A stretch of 64,000 nucleotides of DNA, from the NCBI RefSeq assembly GCF_001580455.1, contig NZ_CP010951.1, positions 2,505,001-2,569,000 of the forward strand. Direction: 5' to 3'. A program made the translations under genes and the position numbers. Position 1 is the stretch's first letter. Each line of letters opens with the position of its first letter. Below are positions 1 through 11,290 of this stretch, piece by piece. The stretch comes from Ramlibacter tataouinensis (GTDB taxonomy: Bacteria; Pseudomonadota; Gammaproteobacteria; Burkholderiales; Burkholderiaceae_C). The notes under the pieces are model-generated. The model was not told where the DNA came from and did no database searches. It worked only from the letters and a program-made list of their open reading frames with translations.

Positions 1-2429
<2,429 letters not shown>

Positions 2430-2540
2430 TATAACTTTGACCGAATCGGTCAGGTTGTTATGCCAAGTGACGCAATCTAAATAAGCTGATTTGCTCTATG
2501 AATTGGTCGTCCTGACCCAGTCAGGCCGGCAAAAAGTTAT

Positions 2541-2654
2541 GCCTGATGACCATAGCGAGGTGGTCCCACTCCTTCCCATCCCGAACAGGACAGTGAAACG
2601 CCTCTGCGCCGATGATAGTGCGGATTCCCGTGTGAAAGTAGGACATCGTCAGGC
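2541..2654 (+). rRNA. rrf: 5S ribosomal RNA
   Basis: The segment starts GCCTGATGACCATAGCGAGG and ends with GACATCGTCAGGC, which pair as the 5S terminal helix. The internal CCCATCCCGAAC loop B/C sequence is the universal 5S signature. It sits about 110 nt after the 23S end on the same strand, in normal rRNA operon order. The 23S-5S spacer has a small GACCG/CGGTC hairpin (2439-2451), probably part of the processing structure. No tRNA lies in the spacer. Confidence 0.96.
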
Positions 2655-2670
2655 TATTACAGCGGCGAAG

Positions 2671-2700
2671 GCCCGGCAGAAATGCCGGGCCTTTTGCTTT
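2671..2700 (+). terminator. Rho-independent terminator of the rRNA operon
   Basis: A 7-bp stem GCCCGGC/GCCGGGC (2671-2677 with 2684-2690) is followed by CCTTTTGCTTTTT. It lies 16 nt after the 5S gene and just before a convergent gene. This is a typical intrinsic terminator. Confidence 0.9.
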
Positions 2701-2754
2701 TTGTGCGCGAAATTGGGAAAGAAACCCGCGGGCCGGCGGCCCGGGCTGAACGAA

Positions 2755-4338
2755 TCAGGATTGAGTGGCGGAAGCGAAGACGCTTTCGCAATTGGTGCGG
2801 CCGGCATCCTTGGCCGGCAGCTTGCTGCAAGTGCGGGTCAACTGCTTCCTGAGCCCGACGACCACTTTCTCGCGCGCTGGATCATTGCCCTGCCATTTGG
2901 CGAGCTCCGTCGCCATGCGCTGCAAAGAGCGCTGATTGCGCTCGAAGAACGTTTCCCCGCGGGGCTCGAGGTCGGCTATGACAGCGCCGGCCGCCGCGGC
3001 GACACGGGTTGAATCGTCAGGCGTGAGCTGAATCACCGAGCGCACATACGATGTTCCCCATTGCAGCCGGGTGGCCGGTCCTTCGGACTTGCGCCAGGCT
3101 TGCTCGGACCACTGCAGTGCACCGGCCTTGTCGCCGCGTGCTTTCGCATTCGCTGCCAGGCCCAGCATGTGATAGTAGGGTGCGACAGCACGGGGCAGTT
3201 CGGTCTTCAGCAGCGCGTCCGACTCCTGGACCAGCCCAGCCGAAGTGAGCACATGCGCTGCAGAAGGCACCACGGCCTGCCGTTCATAGCGGTCGGTGGT
3301 TTGCGCCACCACCCGTTGCACGTCGGTATAGACGGATTGGGCACGCTGCGGCGCCAGCTTTTCGGTCCGATCGGCAAACTTCCAGAGCGCAACGCGCGAA
3401 TCGAGCGCGTCGATTTGCTCGGCCCGGGACAACGGCCTCGCGGCCATCGCCTTCTCCATTGCGCCGTCCCATATCGATGCCAATGCTGCGCGGGCCTCAA
3501 GCGCCCGCGCCAGATACTTGACGATCGGCTCGGCATACAAAATCAGCAGGTCGGATTGGGCGCGGGCCGCTTCAGAACTGGCCAGCAGCGAGTCCACCAT
3601 GGCGCGATCGGCATCGACCTTGGCCTGATCCGGCTTGTTTTCGGCGCGCGCACGGGCGGCAATGGCCTTGAGGTTGAGGCGGTCCTTCACCGTCGACAGA
3701 TCCGGCGGCACCGCCGCCGCCAGCTCGGACAGGCGCGAGCCAAGCTCCGCGGTCTTCACGACCTGCTGTTCGTCCGTGTCCCAGGAGTAAAAGGCAAGAA
3801 GGCGCCACTGCTCCGGCGTCAGCGTCTTGTGCGCGATGGCACGCTGGACCAATTCCCTGACCGGCACTTGCGAATCCAGCCCGGACGAGAGCGTCAGCAG
3901 ATAGCGCTCAGGATCGACCTCGCCCGGCAGCCGGGTGACCTCCGAGCCGTCGGCGCGGAACAGCACCATGGTCGGATAGCCGGTGACCTTGAAGCGCGCA
4001 GCCACTTTCTGCGCCCCCGGCTTGTCGCCGTCAACGTACACCGGGATGAAGGCGCGAGAGCGCTCGACGAAGTCTGGCCGGGAGAACAGCGTCGCCTTCA
4101 CCTGGTTGCAGGGTGGGCACCACACGGCCCCCCAATAGAGAAACACCGGCTTGCCGGTCTGGCGAGCAAGCGCAAAGGCCCGATCGACCTCGGCATCCGT
4201 GGAAGCGACCTGCCAGGCAATGGCCGATTTGGAATCTGGCGCTGCAGCGACCGCAACATCGAGGGCGCCGGCGGTGGCAAAGAGAACAGCCGCGGCGGCC
4301 GCGGCCAGCCGCAAGCGCGCAGGTACTTTCTTGGACAT
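2755..4338 (-). CDS. exported thioredoxin-like protein with long C-terminal helical region
   Basis: The 527-aa protein has an N-terminal signal peptide (basic SKKVPARLR, then an Ala-rich core, residues 1-33). A thioredoxin fold follows with the redox motif WCPPC (Cys74 and Cys77), a later cis-proline segment GYPTM, and FRADGSEV. About 370 residues of helical, TPR-like sequence without a recognised domain come after. Expected role: periplasmic thiol-disulfide chemistry, substrate unknown. The first in-frame ATG is at 4359 and overlaps the stop of the upstream hydrolase. I chose the ATG at 4338 because it gives a cleaner signal peptide, but neither start has a strong ribosome site. It is the last gene of a minus-strand run and converges on the rRNA terminator. 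Confidence 0.8.
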   Translation of the reverse strand: MSKKVPARLRLAAAAAAVLFATAGALDVAVAAAPDSKSAIAWQVASTDAEVDRAFALARQTGKPVFLYWGAVWCPPCNQVKATLFSRPDFVERSRAFIPVYVDGDKPGAQKVAARFKVTGYPTMVLFRADGSEVTRLPGEVDPERYLLTLSSGLDSQVPVRELVQRAIAHKTLTPEQWRLLAFYSWDTDEQQVVKTAELGSRLSELAAAVPPDLSTVKDRLNLKAIAARARAENKPDQAKVDADRAMVDSLLASSEAARAQSDLLILYAEPIVKYLARALEARAALASIWDGAMEKAMAARPLSRAEQIDALDSRVALWKFADRTEKLAPQRAQSVYTDVQRVVAQTTDRYERQAVVPSAAHVLTSAGLVQESDALLKTELPRAVAPYYHMLGLAANAKARGDKAGALQWSEQAWRKSEGPATRLQWGTSYVRSVIQLTPDDSTRVAAAAGAVIADLEPRGETFFERNQRSLQRMATELAKWQGNDPAREKVVVGLRKQLTRTCSKLPAKDAGRTNCESVFASATQS

Positions 4339-4351
4339 CGGAAAACTTCGT

Positions 4352-5284
4352 TCAAACATTGAAAATCGTCCCGCCGGAGCGGCCGATCGCCTGCGACCGC
4401 TCGAGTTCGGCCAGCAGCGATTCGAGCCACTCCCGCCGATCGCCGGGAGCGAAGTGGCGTGTGTGGACCAGACTGAAGTATGGCGTGCGCTCGGCCCAAT
4501 CGGCGAAATCGGGCTCCGAAATCGACTGCCATTCCAGCAGTTTGAACTTGATGAGTACCTTCATGGCGTGCGCCGCATGCCGTTTCGGGTCCTGCACGTA
4601 GCTCGACAGGCGGCTGCGGGCGCGCGACAGTGCCGCCGCGACCCTGGCCTTCCCTTCGAAAACCGGGCCGTGGCCCGGAATCACGATGCGCGGCGCCAGC
4701 TTCTCGATCACATCCAGGGTCGCGGCCACTTCGTCAAAGGCTGCGTCACCCTCCAACTCAGGAAAGACGACGCCGAAACCGCCTTCCCACAGGGCATCGG
4801 CCGAGATCAGGGTGCGCGACACGGGCTCGAAAAGAATCACGGAGTGGGGATCGTGGCCCGGCGCCGCATGCACCTGCCACGCTGAGCCACCCAGTCGGTG
4901 CTCGGAGCCCGGCTGCAACAGCGCGTCGAAGCGGAAGCGGTCGCAGCGCTGGCCGGTGGCCTCGAAGGTCAGCACGTCTTCATCCCAGTGCGCCACGGCA
5001 TCGGCATGTCCGGGCGGAATGAGCGTCTTCAGGCCCGGATACGCCGCTTGCAGTGCCGCGTTGCCGCCGCAATGATCGCTGTGCAAATGGGTGCTGAGCA
5101 GTTCGTCCAGTGTCCGGCCACCGAGAGCGCGCTGCACCAGGGCCACTGTCTGGCCGGCGTGACTGCCGTAGCCGGAGTCCACCAGCGCCGAGCCTTCGTC
5201 GCCGACAAACAGGATGTTGTTCGACGAGAGCCAGCCGCGCTCGAAAACCGTGACGCCCGTCGGCAAGCCCAGTGCTTCACTCAT
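4352..5284 (-). CDS. metallo-beta-lactamase-fold hydrolase
   Basis: A 310-aa protein of the MBL superfamily. The metal motif THLHSDH supplies His66, His68, Asp70 and His71. Later ligands are probably the His in PGHDPHS, the Asp in ISADALWEGG and the His in IPGHGPVFEG. The family covers glyoxalase II-like and thioester or lactone hydrolases; the substrate cannot be read from sequence. The start at 5284 overlaps the acyl-CoA ligase stop as ATGA, so the two are probably translationally coupled. The open frame runs further upstream, but that extension lies inside the ligase gene and is not protein-like. Coupling to an acyl-CoA ligase suggests a role in acyl-thioester or lipid metabolism (inference). 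Confidence 0.88.
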   Translation of the reverse strand: MSEALGLPTGVTVFERGWLSSNNILFVGDEGSALVDSGYGSHAGQTVALVQRALGGRTLDELLSTHLHSDHCGGNAALQAAYPGLKTLIPPGHADAVAHWDEDVLTFEATGQRCDRFRFDALLQPGSEHRLGGSAWQVHAAPGHDPHSVILFEPVSRTLISADALWEGGFGVVFPELEGDAAFDEVAATLDVIEKLAPRIVIPGHGPVFEGKARVAAALSRARSRLSSYVQDPKRHAAHAMKVLIKFKLLEWQSISEPDFADWAERTPYFSLVHTRHFAPGDRREWLESLLAELERSQAIGRSGGTIFNV

Positions 5285-6966
5285 CGCGTGGCGCGCAACT
5301 CCCGCCGCAGGATCTTGCCGACGTTGGTCTTGGGCAGGTCGTCGCGAAATTCGATGTACTTGGGCATCTTGTACCCGGTCAGGTTCTGTCGGCAGTAGTT
5401 GGCCACGTCTTCCTCGGTCAGGATCGGATCGTTCTTGACCACGAACACCTTGATCGCCTCGCCCTGCTTTTCGTCCGGAACGCCGATGGCGGCGCACTCG
5501 ACCACCCCGGGGCACATCGAAATGACGTTCTCGAGTTCGTTGGGAAACACATTGAAACCGCTCACCAGGATCATGTCCTTCTTGCGGTCCACGATCTTGG
5601 TGTAGCCCAGCTCGTCCATGAAGCCGACGTCACCCGTGCGAAGGAAACCGTCGGCGGTGAATGCCCTCTCGTTTTCCGCCGGCTGCTGGTAGTAGCCCTT
5701 CATCACGTTGGGCCCCCTGATGCAGATCTCCCCGGACTGCCCCTGCGGCAGCGAGGCCCCGGCGTCGTCCTTGATGGCGATCTCGATCCCCGGCAGAGGC
5801 AGGCCGATGGTGCCGGTGAATTCCCGGTTGGTGACCACGTTGTTGGTCCCGATCGCACAAGTCTCGCTCATCCCCCAACCCTCCACCATCGGGCAGCCGG
5901 TCAGCTGCTGCCACTGGCGGGCGGTGCCTTCCGAGGCGGCCATGCCGCCGGCCTGCGACATGCAAAGCTGCGAGAAGTCTATGGTCTTGAATTGCGGGTG
6001 CTGCATCAGCGCGTTGAACAGGGTGTTCACTGCCGGCAGCAGGTGGAACGGCCGCTTCTTCAGCACTTCGACGAACTTGCCGACGTCGCGCGGGTTCGGG
6101 ATCAGTGTGAGGTGCGCGCCCCAACGGATCGCCAGGAGGCATAGCGTCAGCGCGAAGATGTGATACAGGGGCAGCGCAGCAATGGTGTTGAGCTTGCTGG
6201 CCTCGCCCACGCGCTTGAGGGCCGGATTGAACCAGGCTTCCGCCTGGAGAACCGCGGCCACGATGTTGCCGTGCGTGAGCACCGCGCCCTTGGACAGGCC
6301 GGTGGTGCCGCCGGTGTACTGCAGGAATGCAATCGACTCCAGGTTTTGCGGCGTCGGCTTGAGCGACATGCGCGAGCCTTCGGCGACCGCACGACTGAAA
6401 GGCGTCACGGTCCGGCCGTCCGCCATGGGCAGCTTGAAGGCCGGCACCATCTTCGCCAGGTGGCGCACCGCGAAAGTGACCCAGCGTCCGTAGACCACAC
6501 CGAGCAGGTCGCCCATGGAGGCCAGCACCACGTGCTTCACCTGGGACTGGCCGATCACTTCCTCCAGCGTCGTGGCGAAGTTCTCCAGGATGATGATCGC
6601 CTCGGCGCCCGAGTCCTTGAGCTGGTGCTGCAGCTCACGCGCGGTGTAGAGCGGATTGACGTTGACGCAGGTGTAACCGGCGCGCAGCACCGCCGCCATC
6701 GCCACGGCGAACTGCGGGACGTTCGGCAGCATGATCGCCACACGCGCGCCTGGCTCCAGCCCCCGGGACTGGAGCCAGGCGCCCAGCGCAGCCGACAGGC
6801 TGTCGAGCTCGCCGTACGACATCCAGCTTTCAAGGCAGACGGAAAAGGGGCGCGAGGCGTTCTTGCGGAACGATTCCTCCAGCAACTGGGTCAGCGAGCG
6901 ATACGCCCCCACATCGATGTCGTGCGGAACACCTTCGGGGTAACTCTTCAGCCAATACTTGTCCAT
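5281..6966 (-). CDS. fadD: long-chain fatty acid--CoA ligase (AMP-binding)
   Basis: A 561-aa ANL-superfamily adenylating enzyme that activates a fatty acid with ATP and CoA. The P-loop-like motif YTGGTTGLSKGA is at residues 217-228, followed by the A5-type motif GWGMSET, the A7/A8 segment RTGDVGFMDELGYTKIVDR and the C-terminal catalytic lysine in TNVGKILRREL. The length is normal for FadD. The start at 6966 is chosen because AAGGAGAG lies just upstream; the longer frame from 7026 lacks support. It sits 46 nt after the FFLEELY-motif gene and overlaps the MBL hydrolase by 4 nt. Chain-length preference is not visible; the fadD assignment rests on family resemblance. Confidence 0.9.
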   Translation of the reverse strand: MDKYWLKSYPEGVPHDIDVGAYRSLTQLLEESFRKNASRPFSVCLESWMSYGELDSLSAALGAWLQSRGLEPGARVAIMLPNVPQFAVAMAAVLRAGYTCVNVNPLYTARELQHQLKDSGAEAIIILENFATTLEEVIGQSQVKHVVLASMGDLLGVVYGRWVTFAVRHLAKMVPAFKLPMADGRTVTPFSRAVAEGSRMSLKPTPQNLESIAFLQYTGGTTGLSKGAVLTHGNIVAAVLQAEAWFNPALKRVGEASKLNTIAALPLYHIFALTLCLLAIRWGAHLTLIPNPRDVGKFVEVLKKRPFHLLPAVNTLFNALMQHPQFKTIDFSQLCMSQAGGMAASEGTARQWQQLTGCPMVEGWGMSETCAIGTNNVVTNREFTGTIGLPLPGIEIAIKDDAGASLPQGQSGEICIRGPNVMKGYYQQPAENERAFTADGFLRTGDVGFMDELGYTKIVDRKKDMILVSGFNVFPNELENVISMCPGVVECAAIGVPDEKQGEAIKVFVVKNDPILTEEDVANYCRQNLTGYKMPKYIEFRDDLPKTNVGKILRRELRATR

Positions 6967-7012
6967 TCGACACTCTCCTTCCGCGGATTGTCGAAGCAGC
7001 CGGACAGCCGCG

Positions 7013-7750
7013 TTAGGGTGCTTCACCTAGGATACGCGCGAGCCCGGTCTCGCAGGCGACAAGCGGGGCGTCGAACATCGATCCAATCAGCGCCTGTTCG
7101 CGGTCGGCGATCAGGTGCAGGAAGCCCGCGGCAACGCCGTTGCGCGACATGGCCGCAAAGGTGTCGAACCCGGTCTCGAGAAAGCGTTGCAGGGCGCCAA
7201 GGCCGGCCGCCGCCGCGGGGCCGCGCATCATCCGCAGCATGGTGCGCAAGCCGGGCTTTCGCGTGAGTCGCACCATCTCATCGCCGATGGCCAACACCGC
7301 CTGCAGCTGGGCCTGGCGCTCATCGCGCCGCCCCACTGCGCGCCACGCCTGCACATAGGCGGGCACTTCGCCCAGTCCGGGCGGCAAGCCAAGCCACGCC
7401 GAAGCCACCGCATGGTCCAGTTCCTCGGTCAAGGCATGCAGTTGTGCCAGAGAGACTGCCGTCTCGGCCACCTGGGCCGGAAACAGCTTTTCGATGGCAC
7501 CCGCAATGCGTGCGAACTGCGCATCCCGCTCGCTGAAATCCTTGTCGCTGTAGAGCTCTACCAGGAAGAAGCGCACCGCCGCGGCGTACGGGCCGGACGC
7601 CAGGGCGTCGGCATACGTGCCGGCAAAGCGCCTGGCCTGGAGCGCCTTGGTACGTTCGACGGCCGCATGCAATGCCGATTGCGTGCGCTGCTCGGTGCGC
7701 AGGAGCGAAACCCGCCCGACGGCGGCGCGGATTCTGGTGGCGGCGTTCAT
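7013..7750 (-). CDS. FFLEELY-motif protein of unknown function
   Basis: A 245-aa, probably helical cytoplasmic protein without signal peptide or membrane segment. Residues 61-72 read FFLVELYSDKDF, a close variant of the motif that names the FFLEELY-motif family known from beta- and gammaproteobacteria (family name from memory). No catalytic residues are evident. The start at 7750 is the first ATG after the open frame leaves the divergent hydrolase gene; the longer frame is antisense noise. It is the first gene of the minus-strand run with acyl-CoA ligase, MBL hydrolase and thioredoxin-like protein, so a link to lipid metabolism is plausible but unproven. Its start faces the divergent hydrolase across 63 nt. 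Confidence 0.8.
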   Translation of the reverse strand: MNAATRIRAAVGRVSLLRTEQRTQSALHAAVERTKALQARRFAGTYADALASGPYAAAVRFFLVELYSDKDFSERDAQFARIAGAIEKLFPAQVAETAVSLAQLHALTEELDHAVASAWLGLPPGLGEVPAYVQAWRAVGRRDERQAQLQAVLAIGDEMVRLTRKPGLRTMLRMMRGPAAAAGLGALQRFLETGFDTFAAMSRNGVAAGFLHLIADREQALIGSMFDAPLVACETGLARILGEAP

Positions 7751-7813
7751 CCGGCACCCGAGTCTATCGGGATGGCCGGCGAGCCAGCCAGGACCGGATG
7801 TGATACTTGGCCG

Positions 7814-8743
7814 ATGCGTCCGCATTCGACCCTCGCGCGGCTCCAGCGATTCACCACGATCGGGCTGCTGTTGGCGGCCTTTGCATGGCTGGCCTGGTGG
7901 TGGGGCGCCGCGCCACTGCTGGGACTGTTCGGGTTTGTGGCGATCCTGACGGGGTACGCGGGCTTCCTCGGCGCCGAATTCATCCTGCTGCGCAGCGTCG
8001 GCCGCGACAAGGCCGCGCCCGTGCCGACTTGCGTGGAACTGGCCCGGGCCTGGGGTGGTGAGGTGCTGGACGCGCCGCGCGTCTTTTGCTGGCGCCAGCC
8101 GTTCCGCTGGAACACCGAGCCCGATTGGCTGGACGCCACGGGCCGGCGCGGCGTGGTCCTCGTCCACGGGTTCGTCTGCAATCGCGGCTTCTGGACCCCT
8201 TGGCTGGCGCGGCTGCGGCGCGCCGGCCATCCCTTTATCGCCGTCAACCTGGAGCCGGTCTTCGGCTCGATCGACCGGTATGCGCCGATCATCGAGGACG
8301 CGGTGCAGCGCGTCACCGGTGCCACCGGACTTGCGCCGCTCATCGTGTGCCACAGCATGGGCGGCCTGGCCGCGCGTGCCTGGATGCGCTCGCACGGCGG
8401 CGACGGCCGGGTGCACCACTTGGTCACCATCGGCAGCCCGCACCGCGGGACCTGGCTCGGGCGCTTCAGCCAATTCGCCAATGGCCGGCAGATGCAGCTG
8501 GGCAGCCGGTGGCTGCAGGACATGCCGCCACAACCCTCGGGGACCCCGGCAACCTGCTGGTATTCCAACTGCGACAACATCGTGTTCCCGGTGTCGAGCG
8601 CGACCCTGCCCGGTGCTGACAACCGGCTGGTGCGCGGCGTCGCCCACGTCCACCTGGCCTTTCAGCCGCAGGTCCTGGCGCACACGCTTGCCCTGCTCGA
8701 GCAAGGTGAATTTCGCACAACAAATCGCGAGCGCAATTCATAG
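7814..8743 (+). CDS. membrane-anchored alpha/beta hydrolase
   Basis: A 309-aa protein with two hydrophobic segments near the N-terminus (about 14-31 and 33-50) and then an alpha/beta hydrolase domain. The oxyanion strand VVLVHGF is at residues 114-120 and the nucleophile elbow CHSMGG places Ser at 181. The likely catalytic His is in GVAHVHLAF near the C-terminus. It resembles lipase or triacylglycerol acylhydrolase-type esterases. It is divergent from the fadD run, so the two may share the 63-nt control region. The ATG at 7814 is the first in the gap; the long upstream frame is antisense to the FFLEELY gene. Confidence 0.85.
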   Translation: MRPHSTLARLQRFTTIGLLLAAFAWLAWWWGAAPLLGLFGFVAILTGYAGFLGAEFILLRSVGRDKAAPVPTCVELARAWGGEVLDAPRVFCWRQPFRWNTEPDWLDATGRRGVVLVHGFVCNRGFWTPWLARLRRAGHPFIAVNLEPVFGSIDRYAPIIEDAVQRVTGATGLAPLIVCHSMGGLAARAWMRSHGGDGRVHHLVTIGSPHRGTWLGRFSQFANGRQMQLGSRWLQDMPPQPSGTPATCWYSNCDNIVFPVSSATLPGADNRLVRGVAHVHLAFQPQVLAHTLALLEQGEFRTTNRERNS

Positions 8744-8800
8744 AGTCTGCGGCTGGCACGCCCTAGGCTTCCCTCCAATGAAACGAGGTTGGGAAATGCC

Positions 8801-9460
8801 ATGGAAATCATTGCATCCGCATCAGCGATCCAGCAAGGCCGCAGCGCGGCTGACAGTGCCGCCGCTTGTGACTGGGGCTGGGCTGCACTCATGGATGAAG
8901 TGGCCCACGGGATCGTGGTGATCGATTTCCACGGGCGGGTCGTTCAGGCCAATCGGGCCGCCAGGCACCAGCTGGAGCTGTCCGCGGTGGTGGGCTGCCG
9001 GCAGGGCCAGCTCGAATTTGCCCTGCCGGAAAGCGAAGCCGAAATGCGGCGCGCGATCGCCAAGGCCATGCAAGGCAAGCGCAGCCTGATCGAACTGCGG
9101 GCACCGGACGGCCTGCGGCTGTCCATGGCGGTGCTGCCGCTTCGAAGCCCACGCTTTGGCGAGCCGACCCATGCGGCGCTGTTCTTTGCCCGGACCTCGA
9201 TCTCGGACAACGTCACGCTGTGCCTGTTCGCACGCAACCACCGGCTGACGCCGGCCGAAGAGGAGGTTCTGGGCATCCTCTGCCAAGGCCTGTCGGCGCC
9301 GCAGGCTGCGCGCGATCTCAAGGTGGCCGTCTCGACGGTGCGCAGCCACATCCGCAGCATATGCGCCAAGACGCGCTGCAACAGCGTGCGTGAACTGGTC
9401 ACGCGCATCGCCAGCCTGCCGGCCGTGGGCCCGGCCCTGCCCCGGTTGCCCGTTCATTGA
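8801..9460 (+). CDS. LuxR-type HTH transcriptional regulator with PAS-like sensor
   Basis: About 219 aa. The C-terminal 65 residues form a LuxR/GerE HTH: LTPAEEEVLGILCQGLSAPQ, then ARDLKVAVSTVRSHIRSI. The N-terminal part (about 15-120) reads like a PAS fold (GIVVIDFHGRVVQANRAA), with no cofactor-binding residue I can identify. No receiver domain is present, so this is not a classical response regulator. A TTG at 8789 could also start the protein; I prefer the ATG at 8801, with GAGG upstream. It is followed on the same strand by a Crp/Fnr regulator gene. The signal sensed is unknown. Confidence 0.85.
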   Translation: MEIIASASAIQQGRSAADSAAACDWGWAALMDEVAHGIVVIDFHGRVVQANRAARHQLELSAVVGCRQGQLEFALPESEAEMRRAIAKAMQGKRSLIELRAPDGLRLSMAVLPLRSPRFGEPTHAALFFARTSISDNVTLCLFARNHRLTPAEEEVLGILCQGLSAPQAARDLKVAVSTVRSHIRSICAKTRCNSVRELVTRIASLPAVGPALPRLPVH

Positions 9461-9526
9461 GCTGCGCCCGCCCGGCTGCCGCTTCGCAGCTCATGCTAGA
9501 GTGCCCTCGGTCTAGAGAGAACAATC

Positions 9527-10186
9527 ATGAACATGCCGAGCCCGACGGCGGCCCATGAGAGGTTGGTCGCTGCCTTGAACCCCAGCTTGCGCGCCCTGGC
9601 GCTGCGGGGGACGTTCCGCAACTACCGCAAGAACAGCGTGATCATCAACGAAGGCGAGGTCGGCGAATCGCTCTTCGTGCTGCTGCAAGGCCGGGTCAAG
9701 GTCTATTCCACCGATGCCGACGGCCGCGAGATCACGTACAACGTGGTCGAGCAGGGCGACTACTTCGCCGAGATGTGGCTCGATGGCGGCCCGCGCTCGG
9801 CTTCGGTCATGACTCTCGAGCCCAGCGTCTGCGCGGTGGTCGGCCGGACTGCCCTGCGCGACCACCTGGCCGCCGAGCCGGAGTTCGCGCTCGAACTGGT
9901 GTCACAGGTCATCCGCCGCGCGCGCGCGGCCACCGAGACCGCGCGCAACATGGCCTTGCTCGATGTGTATGGGCGGGTTGTCATCACGTTGGAAGGGCAG
10001 AAGGGCCCGGCCGCGCCGGGCGCGCCGGTCACTCTGACCCAGATCACGCACCAGAACATCGCCAACCGGGTCGGCGCCTCGCGCGAGATGGTCAGCCGCC
10101 TGCTCAAGGATCTGGAAAAGGGCGGCTACATCGAGCTGGGCGTCAAGCGGCTCACCCTGCTCAAGAAACTTCCCGCGAGATGGTGA
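9527..10186 (+). CDS. Crp/Fnr family transcriptional regulator
   Basis: A 219-aa protein with an N-terminal cyclic-nucleotide-binding fold and a C-terminal winged HTH (TQITHQNIANRVGASREMVS at about 166-185). The phosphate-binding cassette is present as YFAEMWLDGGPRSAS: the Glu and the Arg-Ser pair typical of cNMP-binding Crp proteins are conserved. The N-terminus has no cysteine cluster, so it is not an oxygen-sensing Fnr. The ATG at 9527 follows GAGAGAAC. The M4 protease gene starts 4 nt after its stop, and a class III cyclase gene follows, so a cyclic nucleotide made nearby may control it (inference). Confidence 0.9.
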   Translation: MNMPSPTAAHERLVAALNPSLRALALRGTFRNYRKNSVIINEGEVGESLFVLLQGRVKVYSTDADGREITYNVVEQGDYFAEMWLDGGPRSASVMTLEPSVCAVVGRTALRDHLAAEPEFALELVSQVIRRARAATETARNMALLDVYGRVVITLEGQKGPAAPGAPVTLTQITHQNIANRVGASREMVSRLLKDLEKGGYIELGVKRLTLLKKLPARW

Positions 10187-10190
10187 CGGC

Positions 10191-11249
10191 GTGAGGACCC
10201 CCTATGGCTGCGTGTGCTTCGCGGTGCCCAAGAAGCTGCTGAAGCAGCTCGCCGACGACTCCGACGACCCGCATCACCGCCGAATCCTGCACGAGCAGAT
10301 CCAGCACAGTTCAAAGCTGCGCGGCACGCGTGCGTCCCATGCCAGGTCGCCGGCGGCAGGAACGCCGGGCGAGCAGCTGCTGCACCGGCAGGTGTTCGAT
10401 GCCCAGGGGCGCACCTACCTGCCCGGCCGCCTGCTGCGCGATGAAGACGACCCACCGACCAGCGACAAACATGCCGACCAGGCCTACGAGAACGTCGGCA
10501 TTGCGCTGCGCTTCTTCAAGGAGGTGCTGGGCCGCGACTCGATCGACGGGCGCGGCATGCGCGTGGATGCGTCGGTGCACTACGGTTTGCGGTTCGCCAA
10601 TGCGATGTGGACCGGCGAACAGATGATCGTGGGGGATGGCGACGGCCGACACATCGAGGGGCTGGCGCACTCCCTGGGCATCATTGCGCACGAACTCTCC
10701 CACGGCGTGAGCCAGCACCTGGTCAAGGGCGGGCTGGGCGTCGTGCTGGTGGCCGGCCAGCCGCCTGCGCTCAAGGGCGAAGCCGGCGCGCTCAATGAAT
10801 CCTTCTCCGACTGCTTTGCCAGCATGATCAAGCAATGGCAGGCCGGCCAGGACGTGCACGCGGCCGACTGGCTGCTTGGCGAAGACATCCTGGCGCCCGG
10901 CGCGGGCAAGGCGATCCGCTCCCTCAAGGACCCCGGCAACCGCCGCCAGACCTGGCGCGAGGACGACCAGATCCAGGACTACCGGCTCTATCGCAGCACC
11001 GACGAGCCGCACAAGGCGGCCGGCATCGCGAACCACGCGTTCTATACGGCCGCCATGGCCTTGGGTGGAAACTCCTGGGAGCCGCTGGCGGCCGTGTGGC
11101 TGCGGGCTTTCGACCGCCTGCGGCCGCGCGCCACCTTCCTGAACGCCGCGCATGCCACTGTCGCTGTTGCAGCTGCGCTACACGGCAAGGACTCGGCGCC
11201 CCAGCGTGCAGTGAAGGCGGGCTGGCAGAAGGTGCACGTTTTGACCTGA
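10191..11249 (+). CDS. protealysin-like M4 family metallopeptidase
   Basis: A 352-aa thermolysin-family zinc protease. HELSH (His167, Glu168, His171) and the downstream NESFSD (Glu203) supply the zinc ligands and the general base. The His in GIANHAFYTAA fits the transition-state histidine of the C-terminal domain. The N-terminus (CVCFAVPKKLLKQLADD) resembles the short propeptide of protealysin-type M4 enzymes rather than a long thermolysin propeptide. No Sec signal peptide is visible, as in protealysins. The start is GTG at 10191, only 4 nt after the Crp/Fnr stop, so the two are probably coupled. Substrates are unknown; family members act on cytoplasmic or exported bacterial proteins. Confidence 0.88.
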   Translation: MRTPYGCVCFAVPKKLLKQLADDSDDPHHRRILHEQIQHSSKLRGTRASHARSPAAGTPGEQLLHRQVFDAQGRTYLPGRLLRDEDDPPTSDKHADQAYENVGIALRFFKEVLGRDSIDGRGMRVDASVHYGLRFANAMWTGEQMIVGDGDGRHIEGLAHSLGIIAHELSHGVSQHLVKGGLGVVLVAGQPPALKGEAGALNESFSDCFASMIKQWQAGQDVHAADWLLGEDILAPGAGKAIRSLKDPGNRRQTWREDDQIQDYRLYRSTDEPHKAAGIANHAFYTAAMALGGNSWEPLAAVWLRAFDRLRPRATFLNAAHATVAVAAALHGKDSAPQRAVKAGWQKVHVLT

Positions 11250-11290
11250 AGCGGAGGCGGTACTGATAAGGTTTGCGTAACATTCCGGCC

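Noticed and set aside
2491..3012. Open frame covering the 5S rRNA and terminator
   Set aside because: It lies on structural RNA and the antisense of the thioredoxin-like gene.
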